Assembly: GCA_029552985.1 (NCBI GenBank)
Contig: JAKPDB010000145.1
Span: 1 to 55,563 of the forward strand
DNA from: a bacterium
GTDB taxonomy: Bacteria; Ratteibacteria; UBA8468; B48-G9; DTJG01
Length of the DNA: 55,563 nt
Direction: 5' to 3'
This document shows positions 1 to 8,398 of the stretch, in pieces; the first letter of the stretch is position 1; every line of letters starts with the position of its first letter. The position numbers and the translations under genes were made by a program. Under the pieces are notes generated by a model. The model had not been told where the DNA came from. It saw only the letters and a list, made by a program, of their open reading frames with translations, and did not search any database.

Positions 1-1448
1 TCCTGTATTTTTAATGCTTTTTTCATTTGTTCATCTGGTTCAATCTGTTGCTTGCAGAATTTGCAGAGTACCCTGACAAGTCGCTGTGCCATAACGCCCT
101 GAACTGATGATGCAACAAGAAACGGCGGTACTCCAAGATCAATTAACCTTGTAATAGCACTTGGTGCATCATTTGTATGAAGTGTGCTAAATACAAGGTG
201 TCCTGTGAGCGCAGCGCGCAAAGCAATATCAGCAGTTTCGAAATCACGGATTTCTCCAACCAGGATGACATCAGGTGATTGTCTCAAAAACGCGCGTAAT
301 ACAGAGGCAAATGTTAGTCCTATTTCAGGTTTTACCTGTGTTTGATTGATGCCAGGGATTTGATATTCCACAGGTTCCTCAACTGTCATAAGTTTTCTGT
401 CAATAGTATTGAGTTTCTTCAGGGACGCATAAAGGGTTGTTGTTTTTCCGCTCCCTGTAGGACCTGTAACAAGTAAAATTCCACCAGAATATTTTAAAAG
501 ATTTTCCCACATTTTGCGGTCATCTTCCATAAATCCAAGTTGCTCAAGGTCTTTCAGCGCCTTTGTTTTGTCAAGAATTCTGAGAACAACACTTTCTCCA
601 TAAATTCCTGGGAGTGTTGATACACGAAAATCTATTGGTCTTCCGCCTATGTCAAGCATGATTCTGCCATCCTGGGGAAGCCGTTTTTCTGCCAGGTCCA
701 TTTTTGCCATCAATTTGACGCGGGCGATGACAGCTCTTTCAACTCTTTTTGGGGGGCTCACAACCTCATAAAGGACACCGTCAATTCTAAATCTCACCCT
801 GAACTTTTTCTCCAGTGGTTCCAGATGAATATCACTTGCTCTTCTCCTCAGCGCCTCAACAAAAATCAAATTTACAATTTTTACAACAGGTGCCTGAAGC
901 GCAAGGGCTTCTTCGTCTTCATCAGTGGTGATTTCTTCATCCTCAAGTGTTTCTATCGTATCAGCGCTTCCAACCTCCTGAAGCATGCTTGATAGGTCTT
1001 CAATATCCTGTTGCTCAAAATATTTTGCTATGAGCTGATCTATTTCATTTGGAAAAGTAACAATGATTTCAATGTCATAAGGAACATTAAGATTTTTTTT
1101 GAAATAATCACTGGCTATGATGTTGATGGGGTCATCAGTTACAATCACAAGTTTTCCATCCTCCCGGATTTCCCATGGTATGATTCTGTGTTTTTTTGCA
1201 AACGAAGGAGATATCAGATTTATTACATCAGGAGGAATTTCGCGAAGTGGCAAATTTTGCTGAACAATACCGAGCTGAAAAAACAAAGTTGCGGGTATAT
1301 CTCCAAAAGGCAAAAGCCCCATGTTCTGGAATATTTCTTTTAAAGGCCTATCGGTAGTTTCCTGTTCCTGCAGGGCTTTCTCAATTGCCTGCTTGTTCCA
1401 GAGTCCTATGTTCTGGATAATTGTTGTAATTTCTTTCTTTGTCGGCAT
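1..1448 (-). CDS. GspE/PilB-type secretion or type IV pilus assembly ATPase (3' end outside window)
   Basis: Hexameric cytoplasmic ATPase that powers pseudopilus or type IV pilus assembly. The frame read from the ATG at 1448 gives an N-terminal MshEN/T2SSE-N-like region (residues ~1-150), an acidic linker, then the ATPase core. In the core I see the arginine-rich stretch ALRRRASDIHLEP, Walker A GPTGSGKTTT near residue 330, the Asp box TVEEP, Walker B-type ILVGEIRD near 395, and the His box around STLHTND. The last visible part (QRLVRVLCKFC) is the first half of the four-Cys zinc motif typical of GspE/PilB; the second CxxC lies beyond the window. Without neighbours to the left, GspE and PilB cannot be told apart. 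A -10 box sits just 8 nt before the ATG and no Shine-Dalgarno is close, so the mRNA may be leaderless. Confidence 0.93.
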   Translation of the reverse strand, partial: MPTKKEITTIIQNIGLWNKQAIEKALQEQETTDRPLKEIFQNMGLLPFGDIPATLFFQLGIVQQNLPLREIPPDVINLISPSFAKKHRIIPWEIREDGKLVIVTDDPINIIASDYFKKNLNVPYDIEIIVTFPNEIDQLIAKYFEQQDIEDLSSMLQEVGSADTIETLEDEEITTDEDEEALALQAPVVKIVNLIFVEALRRRASDIHLEPLEKKFRVRFRIDGVLYEVVSPPKRVERAVIARVKLMAKMDLAEKRLPQDGRIMLDIGGRPIDFRVSTLPGIYGESVVLRILDKTKALKDLEQLGFMEDDRKMWENLLKYSGGILLVTGPTGSGKTTTLYASLKKLNTIDRKLMTVEEPVEYQIPGINQTQVKPEIGLTFASVLRAFLRQSPDVILVGEIRDFETADIALRAALTGHLVFSTLHTNDAPSAITRLIDLGVPPFLVASSVQGVMAQRLVRVLCKFCKQQIEPDEQMKKALKIQ

Positions 1449-1456
1449 ACAAAAAT

Positions 1457-1485
1457 AAATTACCTCAAAAAAATTTGCATGTCAA
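1457..1485 (-). promoter_or_regulatory. Sigma-70-type promoter of the GspE/PilB gene
   Basis: On the minus strand TTGACA (1485-1480), a 17-bp spacer and TAATTT (1462-1457). Only 8 nt separate the -10 from the ATG at 1448, so transcription should begin at or next to the start codon. GAGG is present, but 14 nt upstream of the ATG, too far for a usual ribosome binding site. Confidence 0.6.
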
Positions 1486-1497
1486 GACGGGTTTGTT

Positions 1498-3117
1498 TTA
1501 CATCTTTTCTGGTTTTGATATACCAAGAAGGTCAAGACCGTTTTGCATCACTATATAAACACATTGCACCAGCCCCAGTCGGGCGCAGGACATTTTTTTG
1601 TCTTCGTCAACCACCCTGAACTTCTGATAATATGAATGAAAAACGCCTGCAAGGTCAAGTATGTAATGGGCAATTTTTGAAACCTCAAGAGTTTTGGCAG
1701 CATGTTCAACCATAACCGGAAAGGACTGTATCTTTTTCAAAATTTCAATTTCCTGAGGTTCTTTCAGCAGAGAGAAATCTGCATGCAGAATTTCGTTTTC
1801 ATCAAATCCTCTATCCTTCCCGAAAGCAAGGATATGAATTGCGCGAACATATGCATACTGAATATAGTAGACAGGATTTTCTTCTGTTTTCTTCTTTGCA
1901 AGTTCCATGTCAAAGTCAAGATGGCTGTCTGCTCTTCTGAAGAGGAAAAAAAACTTTGTGGCATCAGGACCTACCTCATCCATCAATTGCTTAAGGGTGA
2001 TAAACTGACCTTTTCTTGTGGACATTGAGATTTTTTCTTTACCACGGTAAAGCGTTGTCAATTGCACAATAATAACCTGGAGTTTTTCTGGAGAAAACCC
2101 CATCGCAGCAACAGCTGCTTTAATTCTTGGAATATATCCCGCATGGTCTGGTCCCCATAAATTAATCAGAAGATCGTATGCCCTTGTGATTTTATCCTCA
2201 TGATAAGCGATGTCAGGCGCAAGATATGTATACGAACCATCACTTTTTATTAGAACTCTGTCTTTATCATCACCGTATAACGTGGACCTGAACCACAATG
2301 CTCCTTGGTGTTCATACACAAGGGAATTTTCCCTAAGTTTCTGAATGACTTTTTCAACCCTGCCACTGCTGCGCAATTCTTTTTCTGAAAAATATCTGTC
2401 AAATTTGACATTGAACTGGTCAAGGTCCTGTTGAATCATATTGAGTATTTCTTGTTTTGCAATTTCTTCAAAAAAACTGGCATCCCTGTTTTCGCAGCCA
2501 TCAGGCAATTTTTTTGCAATGTCCCTCAGATATTCACCGTGGTACCCATCTTCAGGGATTTCAGCACATATACCCCTGAGTTGAAGATATCGGCATTTTA
2601 AAGAAATTCCAAGAAGTTCCATCTGCCTTCCACAATCATTAAGATAATATTCCCTTGTAACCCGCCATCCACAAAAAGAAAGAATTCTGGCGAGGGATTC
2701 TCCGAAAGCCGCCTGTCTTCCGTGCGCTATGGTGAGTGGTCCTGTAGGATTGGCGCTAACGAATTCTATAAGCACCTTTTTATTATTTCCATAATCGGAT
2801 TTTCCAAATACCTGTTTTCTTGTAAGTATTTCATTGATGACTCCGTATATTAGTGTATTTTTAAGAAAAAAATTTAAGAAACCATTTTTTTCCTCAATTT
2901 TTTCAAAATTCTCCATGAACCACTTGTCTTTCTTGATAAGAGAAATCAAATCGTCAATCGAAGTGTGATGTCCTGATTCTTTTAACTTAAAAAGTAGATT
3001 TGTGGAAAAGTCACCAAATTCTTTTTTTGCAGCAGGAAATACACTGAATTGTTCAAAGTGGATGCCTGCCTCTGTTAGAATTTTTGTAAGGTTTTCTTTT
3101 ATTTCAGTAGCATTCAT
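1498..3117 (-). CDS. argS: Arginyl-tRNA synthetase
   Basis: Class I aminoacyl-tRNA synthetase that charges tRNA-Arg in the cytoplasm. 539 residues, slightly short of the usual 550-590. Residues 1-105 match the ArgRS-specific N-terminal (Add-1) domain. The HIGH-type signature is SANPTGPLTIAHGRQ (HGRQ at 132-135), and the KMSKS equivalent reads KISMSTRKG near residue 363. The C-terminal helical DALR anticodon-binding domain includes the motif-like end NGLDLLGISKPEKM. The start ATG overlaps the rbfA stop as ATGA, so translation is probably coupled to rbfA. Confidence 0.97.
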   Translation of the reverse strand: MNATEIKENLTKILTEAGIHFEQFSVFPAAKKEFGDFSTNLLFKLKESGHHTSIDDLISLIKKDKWFMENFEKIEEKNGFLNFFLKNTLIYGVINEILTRKQVFGKSDYGNNKKVLIEFVSANPTGPLTIAHGRQAAFGESLARILSFCGWRVTREYYLNDCGRQMELLGISLKCRYLQLRGICAEIPEDGYHGEYLRDIAKKLPDGCENRDASFFEEIAKQEILNMIQQDLDQFNVKFDRYFSEKELRSSGRVEKVIQKLRENSLVYEHQGALWFRSTLYGDDKDRVLIKSDGSYTYLAPDIAYHEDKITRAYDLLINLWGPDHAGYIPRIKAAVAAMGFSPEKLQVIIVQLTTLYRGKEKISMSTRKGQFITLKQLMDEVGPDATKFFFLFRRADSHLDFDMELAKKKTEENPVYYIQYAYVRAIHILAFGKDRGFDENEILHADFSLLKEPQEIEILKKIQSFPVMVEHAAKTLEVSKIAHYILDLAGVFHSYYQKFRVVDEDKKMSCARLGLVQCVYIVMQNGLDLLGISKPEKM

Positions 3118-3479
3118 TGGTTTTTTCCTTTTTCATGTTCAATTTCTTTCAATATTTGTTCAATTCTTGCACCCGGACTTTCGTCCTTTACAAATTCAAT
3201 GTCAGGAGTAAATCTGGTTTCAAGTTTTTTACTTAAAAGATGTCTAATGTATCCTGATGCATTGACAAGTCCTTTCAGAGATTCTGCCTGTTTTTCTTCA
3301 TTTCCCAGTGTGCTCACATAAACTGTTACATGTCTTCTATCAGCACTTACCCTGACATTAGTAATTGTTACAAATCCAATTCTTGGATCAGAAATTTCTT
3401 TTTGTAAAATTTCATTGATCTGGTGTTTCAATGAACTTGCGAATTTCAAATTTCTTCTGTTCTGATTTTCAAATGACAT
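3114..3479 (-). CDS. rbfA: Ribosome-binding factor A
   Basis: Small KH-type 30S maturation factor needed for late 16S rRNA processing. 121 residues, normal length. Visible family features: the N-terminal QINEILQKEISDPRIGFVTIT, a VSADRRHVTVYVSTLG strand, and the C-terminal RFTPDIEFVKDESPGARIEQIL. The start ATG at 3479 is preceded by GGGAG at good spacing. rbfA commonly follows infB in a nusA-infB-rbfA operon. Here it is separated from nusA-infB by about 4 kb, on the other strand, and paired with argS through a 4-nt ATGA overlap. Confidence 0.96.
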   Translation of the reverse strand: MSFENQNRRNLKFASSLKHQINEILQKEISDPRIGFVTITNVRVSADRRHVTVYVSTLGNEEKQAESLKGLVNASGYIRHLLSKKLETRFTPDIEFVKDESPGARIEQILKEIEHEKGKNQ

Positions 3480-3491
3480 TGGGTCTCCCTG

Positions 3492-3520
3492 TTAACAATG
3501 TATTTATTTTATGTTAAAAT
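3492..3520 (+). promoter_or_regulatory. Sigma-70-type promoter of ftsK
   Basis: TTAACA (3492-3497), 17-bp spacer, TAAAAT (3515-3520). The ftsK ATG at 3528 lies 7 nt beyond the -10, so the transcript probably starts on or next to the initiation codon. The 48-bp gap also has to hold the divergent rbfA promoter, for which I see only a weak -10 candidate (an oppositely oriented TAAAAT). Confidence 0.6.
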
Positions 3521-3527
3521 TAAAACG

Positions 3528-5738
3528 ATGGAAAGAAACCTTTCAAGATTTGTTGGCATTATTCTCCTGGGAGTGGCAATATTTCTCTTTTTGTGCCTGA
3601 TTACTTATAGCCCTGATGATCCCTGTTTTCAGTTTTGCCAGATGGGATATCCCTTAAAGGCCCTACCAACAAATTTTGGTGGTAGATTTGGCGCAAACAT
3701 TTCTGCCATGATGTTTTTCCTTTTTGGCTGGGTGGCGTATTTATGCATAGTAACTGTTTTCCTTTATGCCTGGGCAAAATCCTGGAAAAGAGAAAGGTTT
3801 ACGATTCTTGAAGGGATAAGTTGCGTAATTTTTATTTTTGTTCTCACAGGACTTATTGAATCTATCAGAAAAGGTTTCGGCACATCTGGTTCTTCTGTTT
3901 TTCCGCAAGCAGGGATTACCGGGCTATTAATAGGTCATGGAGTGATATCGTATTTTGGGGATAAGGGAGGATTTTTCCTTCTCGCTATAACCAGTGCAGG
4001 ATTATTTGTTGCATCATCAAGGATTTTTTATTCTCCTTTCGAAGACATCGTGTCAGCCTTTTCAAATCTATGGCGACCTGAGTCAGTTTTTGTAATGAAA
4101 ACAGCTGTAAAACAAAAAACCAGAAGAGGCCAGCCGGTAACAGTGCCTGACAAAGCAGAAAAAGTGACGGCTGAAACGCAAACTCAAAGGACTACGATTC
4201 CAGAGCCAAAAGAATCCCATGCAACAGAAGTTATTACAGTTCAACCACAGGAAAAATCTGTTCTAAAAAAGCAGGTGACTGTAAAACCCGGAACATATCA
4301 ATTGCCGCCTCTTTCATTGCTTAAAGCAGCAAAACATCCTGAGAAGGAGACAGAAAAAGACCTCAGAGTTTATGCCCAGGTAATAGAGGAAACCCTCAGT
4401 GATTTTGGAATAGAAGGAGAGGTTGTTAATTTCACCCAGGGACCAAGGGTGACCCTGTACGAAGTTCAACCAGCACCGGGTATACCGTTGGTAAAAATTA
4501 CAAAACTGGCTGATAACATTGCGATGAGTTTGAAGGCAAGCCCCATTAGAATGGTAGCACCAATACCGGGTAAGTCAACCATAGGAATTGAGGTTCCTAA
4601 TAGAGAAATTTCAATTGTGTGTTTGAGAGAAATACTGGAAAGCAAGGAATTTCAAAGTTCTCCTTCAAAACTAACTGTGGCAATAGGGAAAAATATTCTT
4701 GGAAAACCTGTGATATCTGACTTGAAAATTATGCCTCATCTTTTGATTGCGGGTGCAACTGGTTCAGGAAAAACGGTATGCCTTAATTCGCTGATTACAA
4801 GCATTCTTTATAAGGCATCGCCTGATGAAGTGAAGTTTCTGATGATAGACCCAAAAATGGTGGAACTTGTTATTTACAACGATATACCACATCTGATTTT
4901 GCCGGTCATTACTGACATTAAGAAGGCAGTGACTTCCCTCAAATGGCTGATCAGAGAGATGGACCGCCGTTATCATCTTTTTGCGCAGGCAAAGGTAAGA
5001 AACATTGAAGTATACAATCACCAGTTTGAAGAAAAACTTCCGTACATTGTGGTGGTGGTAGATGAACTTGCGGATTTGATGCTGATCGCAAGAAATGAAA
5101 TTGAAAATAGCATCATTAGGTTGACTGCTCTTTCGCGCGCAGCAGGAATACATTTAATTCTTGCCACACAGAGACCGTCTGTTAATGTGATCACAGGTAT
5201 TATAAAGGCGAATTTGCCATGCAGAATCGCATTTCAGGTATCATCGAAATTTGATTCCCAGACAATACTTGATTCGAAAGGAGCTGAAAAATTACTCGGA
5301 AGGGGAGACCTTCTTTTTATTCCGCCAGGAAGATCCCATCCCGTCAGAGCTCAGGGTGGATTTGTTAGCGATGAGGAACTGGAGTCTTTGACAGATTTTC
5401 TTAAAGCTCAGGGGACTCCTGAATATAAAATGGAAATTCTTGAACACCAGCCAGAAACTCAGGAGAGTGCCATTATGACCGGTGCTTCAGTGGGTAGTGA
5501 TGATGATGAACTTTATACACGAGCTGTAAGGATTGTACTTGAGACAAGAATTGCTTCAATTTCTATGCTACAGAGAAGGCTTGAGATTGGGTTCAATAGA
5601 GCGGCAAGATTGATTGAACGAATGGAAGCAGAAGGTATCGTGGGTCCGTACAGAGAAGGCAAGCCCAGAGTAATTCTCAAGGGTTTGGTGCCAAAGGACG
5701 ACCAGAACAATCATGGAAAAGATGTTGACAGCAGATGA
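3528..5738 (+). CDS. ftsK: DNA translocase FtsK/SpoIIIE
   Basis: Septal double-stranded DNA pump that clears and aligns chromosome termini during division. About 736 residues. The N-terminal ~190 residues contain four or five hydrophobic membrane segments, followed by a charged linker rich in K, E and T (residues ~195-270), then the alpha/beta motor. Walker A is AGATGSGKT near residue 410 and Walker B is IVVVVDELADLM. The C-terminal winged-helix gamma domain (from about residue 665; ISMLQRRLEIGFNRAARLIE) would read KOPS-like polar sequences. An upstream in-frame ATG at 3498 falls inside the promoter spacer, so I prefer 3528. rimO begins 15 nt after the stop. Confidence 0.96.
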   Translation: MERNLSRFVGIILLGVAIFLFLCLITYSPDDPCFQFCQMGYPLKALPTNFGGRFGANISAMMFFLFGWVAYLCIVTVFLYAWAKSWKRERFTILEGISCVIFIFVLTGLIESIRKGFGTSGSSVFPQAGITGLLIGHGVISYFGDKGGFFLLAITSAGLFVASSRIFYSPFEDIVSAFSNLWRPESVFVMKTAVKQKTRRGQPVTVPDKAEKVTAETQTQRTTIPEPKESHATEVITVQPQEKSVLKKQVTVKPGTYQLPPLSLLKAAKHPEKETEKDLRVYAQVIEETLSDFGIEGEVVNFTQGPRVTLYEVQPAPGIPLVKITKLADNIAMSLKASPIRMVAPIPGKSTIGIEVPNREISIVCLREILESKEFQSSPSKLTVAIGKNILGKPVISDLKIMPHLLIAGATGSGKTVCLNSLITSILYKASPDEVKFLMIDPKMVELVIYNDIPHLILPVITDIKKAVTSLKWLIREMDRRYHLFAQAKVRNIEVYNHQFEEKLPYIVVVVDELADLMLIARNEIENSIIRLTALSRAAGIHLILATQRPSVNVITGIIKANLPCRIAFQVSSKFDSQTILDSKGAEKLLGRGDLLFIPPGRSHPVRAQGGFVSDEELESLTDFLKAQGTPEYKMEILEHQPETQESAIMTGASVGSDDDELYTRAVRIVLETRIASISMLQRRLEIGFNRAARLIERMEAEGIVGPYREGKPRVILKGLVPKDDQNNHGKDVDSR

Positions 5739-5753
5739 GAAAATTTTCTACAA

Positions 5754-7052
5754 ATGACGAAGAAACTGTGTGTCATAAGCCTTGGATGTCCTAAAAATAC
5801 AGTAGATTCTGAAAAAATCATCGGAATACTTGGAGAAGCTGGATATGAAATTTCATTGATTCCTGAAGAATCCGATTTTGTCATCGTGAACACCTGCGCA
5901 TTCATCAAGCCAGCAATCAATGAGGCAAGACAGGTGATTTCCTTTCTTAAAGACAAGAAAAGGGCATCTGAATTTAAGCTGATTGTGACTGGCTGTTTAC
6001 CTGCGAGAAACCATGACAGGTTGCTGAAGGACAAGGATATTGATGGTATTATTGGTCCATACTGCATTGAAAGATTGCCTGAAATTTTTTCTGAGATTGA
6101 GTCAGGCAAAAGGGTTTACACGCATACAGATGATGGTGTTCAGCAATATTATTGTTTACCGAGAGCAGTTTCAACATTTCCGTATGCATACATTAAAATT
6201 GCTGAAGGATGTAGCAACAGGTGTTCTTATTGTACAATTCCAATGATCAGAGGACCTCTTTACAGTTTTTCCGAAAAAGACATTTTGAAGGAAGCAGAAT
6301 CTCTTTTTACTTCAGGAATTAAAGAATTGGTAATAGTTGGGCATGATATTACTGCCTACGGAAAAGACTACGGTAAAGGTAGCTTATGCGAGCTACTTAG
6401 AAATATAGTAAAAATAGGGTTTCCGTGGATCAGGTTGATGTACTTACATCCTTCAGGAATTAATCAGGAACTATTGGAATTGATGAGTTTGCACCCGCAA
6501 ATCTGTAAATATCTTGATATTCCGCTTCAACATATTAACCCTGAAATATTGAAAAAAATGAACAGGCCTGTAAGGGGTTACAGAAGGATGATAGAAGATA
6601 TCAGACGAACTATTCCTGATATTGCACTTCGTACGACATTGATTGTAGGTTTTCCTGGTGAAACAGAAGATATGTTTCAGGAACTTCTGGATTTTGTCAG
6701 GGAAATGAGATTTGAAAAACTCGGCGCATTTATTTATTATCCAGAAAAAGGTACGCCTGCATCTGGGTTGCCGGGCCAGATACCTTATGAAAAGAAAAAT
6801 GAAAGATATAAAAGGCTGATGTGCGTTCAGAAAAAAATTAGCAAAGAGATCGCATCATCTTTTCAGGGCAAAACAGTCGAGGTTCTGATAGAAAAGCAGG
6901 AAGAAAAGTACTTATTGGGACGAACACAGAGGGATGCTCCTGATATCGACTGGACCGTAAAGGTCCATGGCAGGGCAAAGTTAGGTGATATTGTTAATGT
7001 CAGGATAACAGAAACTTCTTTTTACTCTCTTGAAGGTATGGTTTCTGAATAG
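5754..7052 (+). CDS. rimO: Ribosomal protein S12 methylthiotransferase RimO
   Basis: Radical SAM enzyme that adds a methylthio group to an Asp of ribosomal protein S12. 432 residues. The MTTase domain has the three N-terminal cluster cysteines in SLGCPKN (C12), NTCAF and TGCLPAR. The radical SAM motif is EGCSNRCSYCTIPMIRG, and the C-terminal ~65 residues form a TRAM domain. SLGCPKNTVDSE and the length favour RimO over MiaB. It lies 15 nt after ftsK and is probably co-transcribed with it. No hairpin terminator is visible after its stop. Confidence 0.93.
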   Translation: MTKKLCVISLGCPKNTVDSEKIIGILGEAGYEISLIPEESDFVIVNTCAFIKPAINEARQVISFLKDKKRASEFKLIVTGCLPARNHDRLLKDKDIDGIIGPYCIERLPEIFSEIESGKRVYTHTDDGVQQYYCLPRAVSTFPYAYIKIAEGCSNRCSYCTIPMIRGPLYSFSEKDILKEAESLFTSGIKELVIVGHDITAYGKDYGKGSLCELLRNIVKIGFPWIRLMYLHPSGINQELLELMSLHPQICKYLDIPLQHINPEILKKMNRPVRGYRRMIEDIRRTIPDIALRTTLIVGFPGETEDMFQELLDFVREMRFEKLGAFIYYPEKGTPASGLPGQIPYEKKNERYKRLMCVQKKISKEIASSFQGKTVEVLIEKQEEKYLLGRTQRDAPDIDWTVKVHGRAKLGDIVNVRITETSFYSLEGMVSE

Positions 7053-7104
7053 GTTTCCCAATACATGCATGATAGTTTTTCTACATCGCCTGCATGTTCT
7101 TATC

Positions 7105-7120
7105 ATCACACAAATGTGAT
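7105..7120. promoter_or_regulatory. Short inverted repeat abutting the nusA promoter
   Basis: ATCACA-CAAA-TGTGAT is a 6-bp inverted repeat with a 4-base loop that ends directly at the -35 of the nusA promoter. It could bind a regulator or be a weak hairpin at the end of the rimO transcript; there is no T-run, so an intrinsic terminator is unlikely. It may be chance. Confidence 0.3.
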
Positions 7121-7149
7121 TTGACACTCCATCTTATTCCTCTTATAAT
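7121..7149 (+). promoter_or_regulatory. Full-consensus sigma-70 promoter of the nusA chain
   Basis: TTGACA (7121-7126), exactly 17 bp, TATAAT (7144-7149): a perfect match to both hexamers at optimal spacing. The start site should be near 7156, giving a leader of about 79 nt before nusA. This is the strongest promoter I see in the window and it heads about 21 kb of co-directional genes. Confidence 0.9.
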
Positions 7150-7234
7150 GTAATATCATGAAAAACATCCTTCGATTTCTGCAAAATCTTTATATTTTTT
7201 CGCATAAACATAATTTATGGAAGGTGATGAAAGC

Positions 7235-8398
7235 ATGAAGAAGGAACTAGTAGCATTACTTGATTATTGGGAAAAGAACAAGGGCGTATCCAAGGAATTT
7301 CTTATTTCGTCCCTTGAACAGGGCTTATCCTCTGTTTACAGAAAAAAGGCATCGCTTGAGGAAAATATCAGGGTAAAGATCGACCCTGAAACCGGTGATA
7401 TTAATTTTATTGATGAACAGGGCAATCAAGTTCCTCCTCCTTCTTTTCCATGGGAAAGAATCGCAGCCCAGACAGCCAAGCAGATTTTGATTCAGAAGAT
7501 TCGTGAAGCTGAAAAGGCAGCGATATACAACGAGTTTAAGAAACTTGAAAATACCATTGTGACAGGTCGCGTTGAAAGATTTGAAACAGGTAATATCGTT
7601 GTTGCCATTGGAAGAACAGAGGGACTGCTTCCTCAAAAACATTTGCTTCCCCACGATAGGTTTCATGTAGGAGACCCTGTGAGAGGGTTAATTCTGGAAG
7701 TTCGCAGACCAAACAAAGGTGTGTATCCGATCATTATCTCCAGAACTGCAACTGACTTTGTCAGAAGATTGCTGATGGACGAGATACCTGAAATCAGGGA
7801 TGGCCTGGTTGAAATAAAGGCAATCGCGAGATTTCCAGGGGACCTGACCAAGGTTGCTGTGGATTCTTCAGACCCAAGAATCGATCCCGTTGGAACATGT
7901 ATAGGGGATAAGGCAAATAGAATAAAAAACATAATAAAGGAACTTGGTGGAGAGAAAATTGAAGTTGTCAGATGGTACTCTGACCCTGAAAAGTTTACTG
8001 CGAGTGCCCTTCTTCCTGCTGTGTGTGAACGCGTAGTTTTTGATAAAGCAAAAAATGAAGCGCTGGTATGGGTGAATAGAGACCAGTTATTTGTTGCCAT
8101 TGGAAAGAAGGGACAAAATGTCAGGCTTGCTTGCAAATTAACAGGATGGAATATTGTCGTGAATAGGTCTGAAGGTGAAGGACCTGCAACTTTGTTGCTG
8201 GGTATCAGTGAAGACCTTGCTGAAAGATTGAGTAAGGCAGGATACGAAACAATTAAGTCCCTCATTCAGGCAGATAGTAAAGAGCTTTCTGAAAAGTTGA
8301 GCATTTCAGAAGATGAAGCAAAGGAACTTATTGAAAGGGCTATCAGGCATATGCAGGATACCCAGCCAGATGGCACACTAGATACATCGGAGAACTAA
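7235..8398 (+). CDS. nusA: Transcription termination/antitermination factor NusA
   Basis: RNA polymerase-associated factor for pausing, termination and rRNA antitermination. About 387 residues. Order: N-terminal RNAP-binding domain, S1 domain (around GRVERFETGNIVVAIGRTEG), KH1 and KH2 with the conserved VDPVGTCIG-type motif (here IDPVGTCIGDKANRIK), then a short helix-hairpin-helix tail (ISEDLAERLSKAGYETIKSL). I start at the ATG at 7235, because GGAAGGTGA serves as its Shine-Dalgarno at about 7 nt; an ATG at 7217 overlaps that ribosome site. The stop TAA overlaps the infB ATG by one base. Confidence 0.96.
   Translation: MKKELVALLDYWEKNKGVSKEFLISSLEQGLSSVYRKKASLEENIRVKIDPETGDINFIDEQGNQVPPPSFPWERIAAQTAKQILIQKIREAEKAAIYNEFKKLENTIVTGRVERFETGNIVVAIGRTEGLLPQKHLLPHDRFHVGDPVRGLILEVRRPNKGVYPIIISRTATDFVRRLLMDEIPEIRDGLVEIKAIARFPGDLTKVAVDSSDPRIDPVGTCIGDKANRIKNIIKELGGEKIEVVRWYSDPEKFTASALLPAVCERVVFDKAKNEALVWVNRDQLFVAIGKKGQNVRLACKLTGWNIVVNRSEGEGPATLLLGISEDLAERLSKAGYETIKSLIQADSKELSEKLSISEDEAKELIERAIRHMQDTQPDGTLDTSEN

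Noticed and set aside
3498-3527. Upstream ATG (3498) as the ftsK start
   Set aside because: It falls in the spacer of the promoter and has no ribosome site; 3528 gives the expected N-terminus.
7053-7120. Possible intrinsic terminator after rimO (repeated CATGCATG-like sequence and a TTTTT run)
   Set aside because: The candidate stems are short and AT-rich, and the T-run is in the loop rather than after a stem.
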